From NCBI RefSeq assembly GCF_001685415.1, contig NZ_CP014989.1:744001-808000 (forward strand): a DNA stretch of 64,000 bases, written 5' to 3'. This DNA is from Serinicoccus hydrothermalis (lineage in GTDB: Bacteria > Actinomycetota > Actinomycetes > Actinomycetales > Dermatophilaceae). Of this stretch, positions 40,196 to 49,288 are shown in pieces. Within the stretch, counting starts at the first letter, position 1. Every line of letters starts with the position of its first letter. The notes beneath the pieces are model-generated. The model saw only the letters and a program-made list of their open reading frames with translations, was not told the DNA's origin and did not search any database. Position numbers and translations under genes: made by a program.

Positions 40196-42202
40196 ATGAA
40201 ACGTCACGCGGTCTCCACCCGGCGACAGGTGCGGGGGTGGCTCGGTGCCCTCGTCGCCCTGATCATGACGGTCGCCCTGCTGCCCGGCGCGGTCCAGGCC
40301 GATCCGGACGACATCCAGATCAGCGACAACATGCGTCACGTGGACAACACGCCGAAGCGGTCCCCGCTGACGTCCACCAACTCCGACATCGCCTTCTGGG
40401 GCGACTACGCCTTCCAGGGCAACTACAACGGCTTCACGATCTGGGACATCTCCACGCCGCGGAACCCGCAGATCGTCAGCCAGGTGCTCTGCCCCGGCGG
40501 CCAGGGTGACATCTCGGTGACCAACGACGGCTCGCTGCTCTTCTTCTCGGTGGACTACGCGCGCACCAGCGACTCGTGCTCCAGCGAGGCCACCAACAGC
40601 GGCGACCCGGACGGCTGGGAGGGCATGCGCGTCTTCGACATCAGCAACCTGCGCAACCCCGACTACGTCGGCGCGGTGGCGACCGAGTGCGGTTCGCACA
40701 CGCACACCTACGTCCCGGACCCCGAGGGTGAGAACGCCTACCTCTACGTCTCGTCCTACGGCCCGAACGACGCCTTCCCCAACTGCCAGCCCCCGCACGA
40801 CAGCATCTCGATCGTCGAGGTGCCGCTGGACGACCCGGGTTCGGCCTCGGTCGTCGCGGAGCCGGTCCTCTTCCCGGGCGGCGGTGCCCCGGGCACCAGC
40901 GGGTGCCACGACATCACCGTGGCCCCCGAGCGTGAGCTGGCCGCCGGCGCCTGCATGGGCAACGGCATCCTCATGGACATCTCCGACCCGGTGGACCCGC
41001 AGGTCATCGACCGGGTGCGGGACCGCAACTTCGCGTTCTGGCACTCGGCGACGTTCAACAACCACGGCACCAAGGTCGTCTTCACCGACGAGCTCGGCGG
41101 CGGTGGCGCGGCCACCTGCAACGAAGAGGTCGGCCCGAACCGCGGTGCCAACGCGATCTTCGACATCGCCGGCGCCGGGAGCTCGCGCGACCTGATGTTC
41201 CGCAGCTACTACAAGATCCCCCGGCACCAGACCGACAACGAGAACTGCGTGGCCCACAACGGCTCGCTGGTCCCGGTCACCGGCGGGGACGTCATGGTCC
41301 AGGCGTGGTACCAGGGTGGTGTCTCGGTCTACGACTTCACCAACTCCTCCGAGCCCGAGGAGATCGGCTACTTCGACCGTGGGGCGCTCTCCGACGAGTT
41401 CCTCACCCTCGGTGGCTCGTGGTCCGCGTACTACTACAACGGCTACATCTACTCCAGCGACATCCAGCAGGGTCTGGACGTGCTGCGCATCAACGGCACG
41501 CAGGGCGACCGTCGGGTCACCTTCGACGTGCTCAACGCGCAGACGCAGTACCAGTACGCCGAGGGTCGTTCACGCAACGGTATGCCGCGCATGACCGCCC
41601 AGGGCGACACCGAGGCCGCTCCGGTCATCGTCCCGGGGTCGCCCGGGGAGAAGTCCCGGACCCTCGAGGCCGGCCAGGCCGACCGCATGATGGCGCAGAG
41701 CGACTCGATGGAGACGGCCGAGGCGAACGACGCCGACGAGATGTTCATGCACATGATGGCCCCGCACCACCACCAGGCGGTCCTCATGAGCAGGATGGCT
41801 CCGTCGCGCGCCAGCGACCCGCAGGTCAAGGCGCTCGCGGACCGGATCCTCGTCGAGCAGGGCCTGGAGATCGACGCCATGCAGGGCTGGCAGGCCCGCA
41901 ACGGCCTCCCGGTCACCAACGAGAAGAAGGCCTACCGCGAGATGCTGAAGGACCCGGAGATGGTCGAGATGATGGGCATGGCGACCAAGCAGGAGATGCG
42001 CGCCCTGCGCAACTCCGACGGCGCCGACTTCGACGCCCTCTTCCTCGACCTGATGATCCCGCACCACGAGGGCGCGATCGACATGGCCGTGGACGTGAGC
42101 GTCAACGGCACGGACTCCTTCGTCCGGCAGTTCGCCTCCGACCTCATGGTCACCCAGGAGGCGCAGATCTACGAGATGGAGCAGCTCCGCCAGGCGGTCT
42201 GA
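40196..42202 (+). CDS. Secreted LVIVD-repeat protein fused to a DUF305 domain
   Basis: A 668-residue exported protein. The signal segment is WLGALVALIMTVALLPGAVQA, with cleavage expected near residue 37. Residues 50-450 contain LVIVD-type beta-propeller repeats such as FTIWDISTPRNPQIVSQVLC, MRVFDISNLRNPDYVGAV and VSVYDFTNSSEPEEIGYF. Residues 513-668 form a DUF305 domain of two ferritin-like halves, each with a metal-type cluster (MFMHMMAPHHHQAVLM and LMIPHHEGAIDMA). DUF305 proteins are often linked to copper or other metal handling outside the cell. The fusion suggests a cell-surface scaffold that binds metal. Start ATG 40196. A strong hairpin follows the gene. Confidence 0.82.
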   Translation: MKRHAVSTRRQVRGWLGALVALIMTVALLPGAVQADPDDIQISDNMRHVDNTPKRSPLTSTNSDIAFWGDYAFQGNYNGFTIWDISTPRNPQIVSQVLCPGGQGDISVTNDGSLLFFSVDYARTSDSCSSEATNSGDPDGWEGMRVFDISNLRNPDYVGAVATECGSHTHTYVPDPEGENAYLYVSSYGPNDAFPNCQPPHDSISIVEVPLDDPGSASVVAEPVLFPGGGAPGTSGCHDITVAPERELAAGACMGNGILMDISDPVDPQVIDRVRDRNFAFWHSATFNNHGTKVVFTDELGGGGAATCNEEVGPNRGANAIFDIAGAGSSRDLMFRSYYKIPRHQTDNENCVAHNGSLVPVTGGDVMVQAWYQGGVSVYDFTNSSEPEEIGYFDRGALSDEFLTLGGSWSAYYYNGYIYSSDIQQGLDVLRINGTQGDRRVTFDVLNAQTQYQYAEGRSRNGMPRMTAQGDTEAAPVIVPGSPGEKSRTLEAGQADRMMAQSDSMETAEANDADEMFMHMMAPHHHQAVLMSRMAPSRASDPQVKALADRILVEQGLEIDAMQGWQARNGLPVTNEKKAYREMLKDPEMVEMMGMATKQEMRALRNSDGADFDALFLDLMIPHHEGAIDMAVDVSVNGTDSFVRQFASDLMVTQEAQIYEMEQLRQAV

Positions 42203-42218
42203 CCCACCTCACGACGAC

Positions 42219-42253
42219 GCCCGGCGCGCCTGCATCCCGCAGGCACGCCGGGC
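42219..42253 (+). terminator. Strong GC-rich hairpin terminator
   Basis: Fifteen bases from GCCCGGCGCGCCTGC pair with GCAGGCACGCCGGGC around a five-base loop with a single mismatch. The hairpin starts 17 bp after the stop of the LVIVD-DUF305 gene and also lies 36 bp beyond the convergent gene's stop, so it may serve both sides. Confidence 0.7.
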
Positions 42254-42288
42254 GCCGGCGAGTCCGGGCCGGGCAGGTATGCCCGTGC

Positions 42289-42612
42289 TCACCGGTCGAG
42301 CCGGTCCAGCTCCTCCAGCGCGTCGCGCCAGCGGCGCCGGCGCTCCTGCGGCGTCTGCTCCCACCAGGGATCACCCCGCTCCCCCAGACCGTGCTTGGCC
42401 AGGTCCACCCGTCGGCGGGCCGGTGCCGGGTCCTCGCCGCGGCGTCGGTGCGCCCGCACCGCAGAACGGCCGCGTCCCAGGTGGGACAGCAGCCGGGCGG
42501 CGGCCTCCTCGGGGATCTCGGGGTCCGCCCGGCGCCAGCGGCGTCCGTCGACGACCAGCCACCGCACGTCGTCCGTCGACCCGTCGCCCGCGCCTGCGTC
42601 GGCGTCGCTCAC
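42289..42612 (-). CDS. Small basic conserved hypothetical protein
   Basis: A 107-residue protein from GTG 42612. It opens with an acidic stretch, then VRWLVVDGRRWRRADPEIPE, a helix with RLLSHLGRGRSAVRAHRRR, and KHGLGERGDPWWEQTPQERR at the C-terminus. The WLVVDGRRWR and LGERGxPWW pattern recurs in actinobacterial proteins sometimes named Tol-like without evidence. No function is known. It lies 10 bp after the reductase gene on the same strand and may be cotranscribed. Confidence 0.65.
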   Translation of the reverse strand: MSDADAGAGDGSTDDVRWLVVDGRRWRRADPEIPEEAAARLLSHLGRGRSAVRAHRRRGEDPAPARRRVDLAKHGLGERGDPWWEQTPQERRRRWRDALEELDRLDR

Positions 42613-42622
42613 CCGTCCGCGC

Positions 42623-43909
42623 TCACCCGTCCGCGCTGCCCCGGCCGGCCGACCCCAGCTCACGGACGTCGAGCGTGAAGCCCTGGGCGCGCAGCGCCTC
42701 GACGAGGTCGTCGCCGAGCGCGACCGCGGGGGTGAGCACCCCGCCCCGGCGCCCGCTCTCGCCCCGCGTGGCGAGCAGCACCAGGCCGGACTGCCCGAGC
42801 TCGACGGAGGTCGCGGCATACCCCGGGTCGCCCAGGGCGGCGACCGTGGCGGCGTAGCGCCGGCCGGTCTCGGTCGTCGTGATCGTCTCGGTGCGGAAGC
42901 GCCCCGCCTCCTGCTGCTCCCGGCTCGGGCCCTCCCCCGGTGAGGGCAGCACCCGGTCCACGAGCGAGCGCAGCCCGGGGACCATCATCGACCCGGCGAG
43001 CGCGGCCATCCCGGTCGCGACGAGCCGCGCCCGCACGGCGCCCTGCCAGCCGCGGCCGGTGGAGACGAGCTCGCGGTAGCGGAACCGGGGCCCGTAGGCG
43101 CCGTCGAGCAGCGCGTCCGAGCGGCGCACCACGCGCGTGTTGTAGGACGCCATGAGGAAGGGCGCGACCCAGCGCCCGCTGTCCTCCTCGACGAAGGGCC
43201 GCATGACGTCGCGCTGCCCGGGCGCGCCGCTCCGGCCGCCGCTCAGCGCGAACGGGTCGGCGACCACGCGCCGCAGCGAGGGATCCTCCCCCATCCGGCG
43301 CAGCTGGATCCGGATCGAGTCGACGGTCCCGCCGCTGAAACCGCCCTTGGCCTCGCGGACCCACATCGTGGTGTCGGTCAGCCCACCGGCCCCGTCGGCC
43401 TCCGACGCCCGGTGCAGCAGGTGCACCCCCAGGTCGGAGGGCACCGAGTCGAAGCCGCAGGACACGACGACCCGTGCACCCGTCCCCTCGGCCACGGTGT
43501 GCGCCTGCTCGATGGCGTCCCGCACGAAGAGCACCTCCCCGGTGAGGTCGGCGTAGTCGCTGCCCGCCTCGGCGCAGGCCCGCACGAGCGGGAGGCCGTG
43601 CACCTGGTAGGGGCCGACCGTGCTGACGACCACGCGGGAGCGCTCCGCCAGCGCGCGCAGGCTCGCGTCGTCGGAGGAGTCCGCGACGACCAGCGGCCAG
43701 TCCCCCGCCCGGTCCCCCAGCCCGTCGCGGACCGCGCGCAGCCGCTCCTGCGACCGCCCCGCCAGCGCGACCACCGTGCCCTCGGGCGCGGCACCGAGGA
43801 GGTGCTCGGCCACGAGCGCGCCGACGAAGCCGGTCGCGCCGAAGACCGCGATGTCGACGTCGCGGCCCTCGTCGGAGGGTCCGCCGGCCGTCCGTTCCGG
43901 CTCGGTCAC
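42623..43909 (-). CDS. Saccharopine-dehydrogenase-like (trans-acting enoyl reductase type) protein
   Basis: A 428-residue protein with an N-terminal Rossmann motif, IAVFGATGFVGALVAEHLL near residues 17-35. YADLTGEVLFVRDAIEQAHT near 125-144 and VSCGFDSVPSDLGVHLLH near 155-172 are typical of the saccharopine-dehydrogenase-like family. That family includes mycobacterial trans-acting enoyl reductases and uncharacterised oxidoreductases. GTG 43909 overlaps the stop of the upstream small gene by four bases. NAD(P)-dependent reductase activity is likely; the substrate is not known. Confidence 0.8.
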   Translation of the reverse strand: MTEPERTAGGPSDEGRDVDIAVFGATGFVGALVAEHLLGAAPEGTVVALAGRSQERLRAVRDGLGDRAGDWPLVVADSSDDASLRALAERSRVVVSTVGPYQVHGLPLVRACAEAGSDYADLTGEVLFVRDAIEQAHTVAEGTGARVVVSCGFDSVPSDLGVHLLHRASEADGAGGLTDTTMWVREAKGGFSGGTVDSIRIQLRRMGEDPSLRRVVADPFALSGGRSGAPGQRDVMRPFVEEDSGRWVAPFLMASYNTRVVRRSDALLDGAYGPRFRYRELVSTGRGWQGAVRARLVATGMAALAGSMMVPGLRSLVDRVLPSPGEGPSREQQEAGRFRTETITTTETGRRYAATVAALGDPGYAATSVELGQSGLVLLATRGESGRRGGVLTPAVALGDDLVEALRAQGFTLDVRELGSAGRGSADG

Positions 43910-44247
43910 CGGTCGTCCTGCGGGGACGCGTCGTCCGCGTCCCCGCTCTCCTGGCGACGCCCGGCGGGGTGCGCCCGGATCGACTGCTCGATCTCGTGCC
44001 AGGCCTCCTCCAGCCCGCGCACCTCCCGGTCCGGGACGAAGACGTCCTCCTCCCCACCCGCGGCGTCCCGGCGCAGGATGTAGAGCCCCGCGGGCCGCGT
44101 CTCCCCGTCGACCTCGTGCCGCCAGGGGAGGTAGATCACCGTGGCCTCCTCCCCCTCGATCTCGGTGGTGCGGCTCTCCGGCCGCCGGCCCACCGGCAGC
44201 CGGACGACCTCGGCATACTCCGACCCGTTGTCCTGGGACTCGTCCAT
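43906..44247 (-). CDS. Hypothetical protein coupled to the reductase gene
   Basis: A 113-residue acidic protein. The middle part, EATVIYLPWRHEVDGETRPA and GLYILRRD, suggests a small beta domain, and the last 20 residues are Asp/Ser-rich. No family is recognised. It overlaps the saccharopine-dehydrogenase-like gene by GTGA, so the two products are probably made together. ATG 44247 is the only good start. Confidence 0.6.
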   Translation of the reverse strand: MDESQDNGSEYAEVVRLPVGRRPESRTTEIEGEEATVIYLPWRHEVDGETRPAGLYILRRDAAGGEEDVFVPDREVRGLEEAWHEIEQSIRAHPAGRRQESGDADDASPQDDR

Positions 44248-44293
44248 GCGTCGAGTCTGTCACCGCCGGGTGCCGCCGTCACCCCGGGTGCCC

Positions 44294-44968
44294 TCAGCCC
44301 TCGGCGAGCGCCCGGGCCAGGGCGGGCAGGTCCTCCACGGTGAGGTCGGGGGCACTGAGGTGGCCGGGGTAGCCACCACCGCCACGGGCCACCCAGGCGG
44401 TGCCCAGGCCCGCGCGGTGGGCGCCGTGGACGTCCCACGGGTGCACCGCGACCAGCATGGCCCGCTCGGCCGCCACCCCGCAGACGTCCAGCGCGTGCCG
44501 GTATGCCTCGGGCGCCGGCTTCCAGCGCGGCGCGTCCTCGACGCTCAGCAGCCGCTCCACCAGGTCCGCGGCGCCGGCACGCTCGAGCAGCCCCTGCGCG
44601 ACCGCCGTGGAGCCGTTGCTCAGGGTCACCACCCGGAGCCCGGCCTCCCGCAGCGCGCGCAGACCAGGGACCACGTCGTCGTGCAGCGCGAGGTCACCGA
44701 AGCCGTCCATGACGTGGTCCACCGCTGCGGGGACGTCCTCGACCGAGCCGGCGAGGAACCCCGGCAGCAGCTCCCGGCCGACCTGCGCGAAGTCGGGGTT
44801 GTCGCCGGTGACGGTGAGCGCGAAGCCGTCCCGCAGGAGGGAGGCGAACCACGTCCCGGCCCACTCCTGCGGCACCCCGAGGTCGGCGAACCTGCGGCGC
44901 AGCGGCGACATGTCGGACAACGTCTCGTTGACGTCCAGGACCACCAGCTCGGGTCGGTGCGCGGCCAC
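44294..44968 (-). CDS. HAD-superfamily haloacid-dehalogenase type II-like hydrolase
   Basis: A 224-residue HAD hydrolase. The nucleophile motif is LVVLDVNETLSD near residues 8-19, motif II VVTLSNGSTAV near 118, and the Lys of RWKPAPEAYRHAL near 153. The final acidic motif is replaced by VAVHPWDVHGAHRAGLGTAW, as in L-2-haloacid dehalogenases. It could act on a halogenated acid or a phosphoester. GTG 44968 is chosen with GAGG at a seven-base distance. It is divergent from the flavodoxin-family gene; no pathway partner is visible. Confidence 0.78.
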   Translation of the reverse strand: MAAHRPELVVLDVNETLSDMSPLRRRFADLGVPQEWAGTWFASLLRDGFALTVTGDNPDFAQVGRELLPGFLAGSVEDVPAAVDHVMDGFGDLALHDDVVPGLRALREAGLRVVTLSNGSTAVAQGLLERAGAADLVERLLSVEDAPRWKPAPEAYRHALDVCGVAAERAMLVAVHPWDVHGAHRAGLGTAWVARGGGGYPGHLSAPDLTVEDLPALARALAEG

Positions 44969-45063
44969 GGCATACCTCGAATTCTCGGGGGGAAGGGTGG
45001 GCCTGCACGCTACCGCGCCCCGTGGCACGCTGGTCGTCCCCGACGACGCCCAGGAGGCCACCC

Positions 45064-45798
45064 ATGGACGCACCCCGCTACGACTCGCTCACCGCGCTGC
45101 TCGTCAACTGCTCCCTGACCCCGCAGGAGGAGGCCTCGCACACCGGCCGGCTGCTCGATGCGGTCGACCACCTCATGACCGGCGCCGGGGTGACGGTGGA
45201 CCGGCTGCACGCGGTGAACCACGACATCGCGCCGGGGGTGCAGCCGGACATGCGCGAGCACGGCTGGGACAGCGACGAGTGGCCCGACCTGTGGCCCCGG
45301 GTCATGGCCGCCGACATCCTCGTGCTGGGCACGCCGCTGTGGCTGGGCGAGGAGTCCTCGGTGTGCCGCACCGTCATCGAGCGGCTCTACGCCATGTCCG
45401 GCGAGCTCAACGACGCCGGCCAGTCGATCTTCTACGGCAAGGTGGGCGGTGCGGTCATCACGGGCAACGAGGACGGCGTCAAGCACGCCTCGATGTCCCT
45501 CCTCTTCGCCCTGCAGCACCTCGGGCTGGTGATCCCGCCCCAGGCCGACTGCGGCTGGATCGGGGAGATCGGGCCGGGACCCTCCTACGGCGACCCGCGC
45601 GAGGGTCAGGACCCGGTGGGCCTGGACAGCGACTTCACCCGGCAGAACGCCACCATCATGAGCTGGAACCTCATGCACCTCGCGGGGATGCTGCGCTCCG
45701 CCGGAGGGCTGCCGACCTACGGCAACGACCGCAACGCGCTGGCCGACGGCGAGCGCTTCGGGTATGCCGCGCCCGGGCCGGTGGCCGACGCAGGCTGA
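45064..45798 (+). CDS. Flavodoxin-family NAD(P)H-dependent oxidoreductase
   Basis: A 244-residue flavodoxin-fold protein. FMN-contact segments are ALLVNCSLTPQEEASHTGRL near 10-30, ADILVLGTPLWLGEESSVCR near 82-101 and FYGKVGGAVITGNEDGVKHA near 122-141. These indicate an NADPH-dependent FMN reductase or quinone reductase of the WrbA/ArsH group. ATG 45064 follows AGGAGG. It stands alone, divergent from the HAD gene. The acceptor is unknown. Confidence 0.82.
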   Translation: MDAPRYDSLTALLVNCSLTPQEEASHTGRLLDAVDHLMTGAGVTVDRLHAVNHDIAPGVQPDMREHGWDSDEWPDLWPRVMAADILVLGTPLWLGEESSVCRTVIERLYAMSGELNDAGQSIFYGKVGGAVITGNEDGVKHASMSLLFALQHLGLVIPPQADCGWIGEIGPGPSYGDPREGQDPVGLDSDFTRQNATIMSWNLMHLAGMLRSAGGLPTYGNDRNALADGERFGYAAPGPVADAG

Positions 45799-45825
45799 GC
45801 CGGGCCCTGGGGTCGGCGGGCGACC

Positions 45826-47556
45826 TCAGCCGTCCGAGACCAGCGTCTCCTTGATCTTGGCGATCGCGAAGCCCCAGGCCTGGTCCACCGACGGCTTGCC
45901 CGGCACCGCGATCTCCTGCGGGTTGGTCACGGCGTCGAGCAGGGCGGGCCCGTCGTGGTCGAGCACCGAGGCGACCGCGGCGTCCACGTCGGCCGGGTTC
46001 TCGACCCGCTCCGCGTGCCAGCCCATCGACCGGGCCACGGCGGCCAGGTCCGGGTTGTCCAGCCGGGTGCCGAACTCCACGAGCCCGGCCTGCTCCATCT
46101 CCAGCTTGACCATGCCCAGCCGGCCGTTGTTGAACACCACGACCTTGATCGGCAGCTCGTAGGTCACGGCGGTCATGAGGTCGCCGAGCAGCATCGTCAG
46201 CCCGCCGTCGCCGCTGAAGGAGATGACCTGCCGACCGGGGTAGAGCGTCTGCGCGCCCAAGGCCTGCGGCATCGCGTTGGCCATCGACCCCAGGTTGTAG
46301 GACCCGATGAGCCGCTGCTCGGCGCGGAGGCGGACCAGCCGGGAGAGCCACACCGTCGACATACCGGTGTCGGAGGTGTAGACCGCGTCGGCGGCGGCGT
46401 GCGCGTCGACCGCGGCCGCGACCTGCTCGGGCCGGATCTGGTCGTCCGGGTTGTCCACCTTCTTGCGCAGGATGCCGAAGCGCTTGCTGTCGTAGTCGGG
46501 GCGCGCGAGCCGCTGCTGACCCTCCAGCCACTCCTCGTAGACCGTCCGGGCCCGGGACAGGTGCTTGCCCGCCTTCTTGCCCTTGGCCTTGACCGCCCCG
46601 GACAGCACCTTGGCGGTGGCCGCCGCGTCCCCGACGAGGGCGCAGTCCACCGGCGTGCGCCGGCCGAGGTGGCTCCCGGTGTCGTCCACCTGGACGACCG
46701 TGACCCCGGTCGGGTACCAGTCGCGGTAGGGGAAGTCGGTGCCGAGCATGAGGAGCAGGTCGCAGGTCTCCAGCGCCAGCTGGGCACCGGGGTTGCCGAT
46801 GAGCCCGGACTGACCGACGTCGAAGGGGTTGTCGTGCTCGAGCTGCTCCTTGGCCTTGAGCGTGAGCACCATCGGCGCACGCAGCTTTCGGGCCAGGGCC
46901 AGGACCTCCTCCCGTCCGTCCAGCGCCCCGCGGCCGACGAGCATCGTCACCCGCTGCGCCCCGTCGAGCAGCCCGACGGCCTCGTCCACCAGGTCCGGTG
47001 CGGGGACGGTGCGCGGCTGCGGGCGGGCGAAGCTGCGCTCCTCGACGTCCTCGGGCAGCTCGAGGTCGCCGATGTCACCCGGGATCGTCAGCACCGAGAC
47101 GCCGCGAGCGGTCAGCGCCGAGTTCACCGCCTGCTCCAGCAGGAAGGGGAAGTGCTGCGCGTTGGTGACGGTCCGGGTGAAGACGGAGACGTCGGCGAAG
47201 AGGACGTCGTTGTCGACCTCCTGGAACATCTCGGTGCCCATCTCGGAGGTGGGCACCTGCCCGCAGATCGCCAGCACCGGCGCGTGCGACTTCTTCGCGT
47301 CGTAGAGGCCGTTGAGCAGGTGGATGCTGCCCGGTCCCACGGTGCCCATGCAGACGCCCAGGGTGCCGGACAGCTGGGCCTGGGCCGACGCGGCGAAGGC
47401 GCCGGCCTCCTCGTGGCGCACCCCGACCCAGTCGATGCGTCCGCTGCGGCGGATCGCGTCGGTGATGGGGTTGAGCGCGTCACCGACCACCCCCCAGACG
47501 GTGCGCACGCCCTGGTCGGCGAGACGGTGGATGAGCAGGTCGGCCACGGTGGTCAT
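45826..47556 (-). CDS. poxB: Pyruvate oxidase/pyruvate:quinone oxidoreductase-like ThDP enzyme
   Basis: A 576-residue ThDP- and FAD-type enzyme. The PYR-domain Glu is in GVRHEEAGAFAASAQAQLSG near residue 50. The middle domain carries LVGRGALDGREEVLALARKL and SGLIGNPGAQLALETCDLLL, and the PP-domain motif is SFSGDGGLTMLLGDLMTAV near 435, ending in FNNG. Length and motifs match PoxB-type enzymes that convert pyruvate to acetate and CO2 with electrons passed to quinone. It overlaps the FMN glutamate-synthase-like gene by four bases, an unexplained but clear coupling. Acetolactate-synthase-like activity is less likely. Confidence 0.82.
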   Translation of the reverse strand: MTTVADLLIHRLADQGVRTVWGVVGDALNPITDAIRRSGRIDWVGVRHEEAGAFAASAQAQLSGTLGVCMGTVGPGSIHLLNGLYDAKKSHAPVLAICGQVPTSEMGTEMFQEVDNDVLFADVSVFTRTVTNAQHFPFLLEQAVNSALTARGVSVLTIPGDIGDLELPEDVEERSFARPQPRTVPAPDLVDEAVGLLDGAQRVTMLVGRGALDGREEVLALARKLRAPMVLTLKAKEQLEHDNPFDVGQSGLIGNPGAQLALETCDLLLMLGTDFPYRDWYPTGVTVVQVDDTGSHLGRRTPVDCALVGDAAATAKVLSGAVKAKGKKAGKHLSRARTVYEEWLEGQQRLARPDYDSKRFGILRKKVDNPDDQIRPEQVAAAVDAHAAADAVYTSDTGMSTVWLSRLVRLRAEQRLIGSYNLGSMANAMPQALGAQTLYPGRQVISFSGDGGLTMLLGDLMTAVTYELPIKVVVFNNGRLGMVKLEMEQAGLVEFGTRLDNPDLAAVARSMGWHAERVENPADVDAAVASVLDHDGPALLDAVTNPQEIAVPGKPSVDQAWGFAIAKIKETLVSDG

Positions 47557-49172
47557 GCGATGGTTCCTCCTTGGTGCGGCCGTGCCGCGGTCCCGGTGCT
47601 GGTCCCGGCACCGCTGTGCCGGTGGGGTCGGTGCGTCGGCGAGCGGAAGTGCTCGGGGTCGGCGCGCTCGAAGTCGCGGGCCCAGATCTCGTCCTCGCTG
47701 CCCTCGAGCAGCTCACCCTCCTCGAGCCAGGTGAAGAGCTCCTCGTAGGTCATCGACCGGGCGGGGTCGATGCGCCGGACCACGTGCTGCGGGCCGAGGT
47801 CGGAGAAGGACTTCAGACCCATCGAGGCCAGCAGCCGCATCGCCGACTTGACCGTGGCCTCCTGGTAGCGCTGCACCCGCGGGCCCTTGTCCGACACCAC
47901 GACGGCGCGCGCCCGCCGGGGGTCCTGCGTCGCGACCCCGACCGGGCAGGTGTTGGTGTTGCACGTCTGCGCCTGGATGCAGCCGGTCGCCATCATCATC
48001 GCCCGCGCCGAGTTGCAGAAGTCCGCGCCCAGGGCGATCCGGCGGACGATGTCGTTGCCGCCGCTGATCTTGCCCGCGCAGCCGATGCGCACCTTGTCCC
48101 GCAGTCCGGTGCCGACCAGGGCGTTGTGCACGACGACCAGACCCTCGGTCAGCGGCGTCCCGACGTGGTCCACGAACTCCAGCGGGGCGGCGCCGGTGCC
48201 GCCCTCGGCGCCGTCGACGGTGATCCAGTCGGGGGTGATGCCGGTCTGGATCATGGCCTTGCACATCGCCAGCACCTCCACCCGGTCGCCGACGCACATC
48301 TTGAACCCGATGGGCTTGCCGTCGGAGAGCTCGCGCAGCCGCCGGACGAACTGCATGAGCTCGATCGGCGTGGAGAAGGCGGAGTGCGCCGCGGGGCTGA
48401 CGCAGTCCTCCCTCTCCGGCACGTCGCGGGCGCTGGCGATCTCCGCCGTGACCTTGGACCCCGGCAGCACGCCGCCGATGCCCGGCTTGGCACCCTGGCT
48501 CAGCTTGATGAGGATTCCCTTGACCTCGGGCTTGGCGGCCTTCTCGGCGAAGGTGTCGGCGTCGAAGCCGCCGTCCTCGGTGCGGCAGCCGAAGTAGCCG
48601 GACCCGAACTCCCAGATGATGTCGGCGCCGTGCGCCAGGTGGTACTTGCTCAGGCCGCCCTCACCGGTCTCCTGCGCGAAGCCGCCGTGCCGCGCGCCGT
48701 AGTTCATCGCCATGATGGCGTTGCCGGACAGGGCGCCGAAGCTCATCGAGGAGACGTTGAGAAGAGCGATGTCGTAGGGCCGCGTGCAGTCCGGCCCGCC
48801 CAGGCGCACCCGCGGAGGGTCCGACATCGGCTCCAGCGGGTTGGCCGTGTGCAGCAGGTGGTCGTAGCCCGCCTGCATGATGTCCCGCTCGGTGCCGAAG
48901 GCCTCCTCGCTGGTCAGGCCCTTGGCCCGCTGGTAGATCATCGTCCGGGTGTCCCGGTCGAAGGGGCGCCCGTCGTAGTTCCGCTCGATGAAGTACTGCT
49001 GGATCTCCGGACGGATCGCCTCCAGGGCGTAGCGGGCGTGCCCGATGACCGGGTAGTTGCGCAGGATGGAGTGCTTGCGCTGCAGCAGGTCGCGCGCGGC
49101 GAGCGCCGCGACGGCCGCCCCGGTGGCGGCCAGCGCCGTGCCCGCCCGACCCAGGGCTCGTCCCTCGCTCAT
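47553..49172 (-). CDS. FMN-binding glutamate-synthase-family protein (GltB central-domain-like)
   Basis: A 539-residue protein. An N-terminal hydrophobic segment (GTALAATGAAVAALAARDLL) could anchor it in the membrane. The core is the FMN and Fe-S part of glutamate synthase: SSMSFGALSGNAIMAMNYGA near 139-158, GGFAQETGEGGLSKYHL, LIKLSQGAKPGIGGVLPG and ITVDGAEGGTGAAPLEF near 310. A cysteine cluster, CIQAQTCNTNTCPVGVATQD near 396-415, follows. It has no glutaminase domain, so it is not a complete glutamate synthase. Its overlap with poxB suggests a shared redox role. The acceptor and donor are unknown. Confidence 0.82.
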   Translation of the reverse strand: MSEGRALGRAGTALAATGAAVAALAARDLLQRKHSILRNYPVIGHARYALEAIRPEIQQYFIERNYDGRPFDRDTRTMIYQRAKGLTSEEAFGTERDIMQAGYDHLLHTANPLEPMSDPPRVRLGGPDCTRPYDIALLNVSSMSFGALSGNAIMAMNYGARHGGFAQETGEGGLSKYHLAHGADIIWEFGSGYFGCRTEDGGFDADTFAEKAAKPEVKGILIKLSQGAKPGIGGVLPGSKVTAEIASARDVPEREDCVSPAAHSAFSTPIELMQFVRRLRELSDGKPIGFKMCVGDRVEVLAMCKAMIQTGITPDWITVDGAEGGTGAAPLEFVDHVGTPLTEGLVVVHNALVGTGLRDKVRIGCAGKISGGNDIVRRIALGADFCNSARAMMMATGCIQAQTCNTNTCPVGVATQDPRRARAVVVSDKGPRVQRYQEATVKSAMRLLASMGLKSFSDLGPQHVVRRIDPARSMTYEELFTWLEEGELLEGSEDEIWARDFERADPEHFRSPTHRPHRHSGAGTSTGTAARPHQGGTIA

Positions 49173-49288
49173 TCCTCACCACGTCCTTCCGGGTCGTCGG
49201 TGGCGCCGGGCCACCAGACGAACGTAGGACCTCGGGGGTCGGGCCGCGCGTCGAACCACCGGCATGCGTCGGCGGGGCCGCCGTCCGC

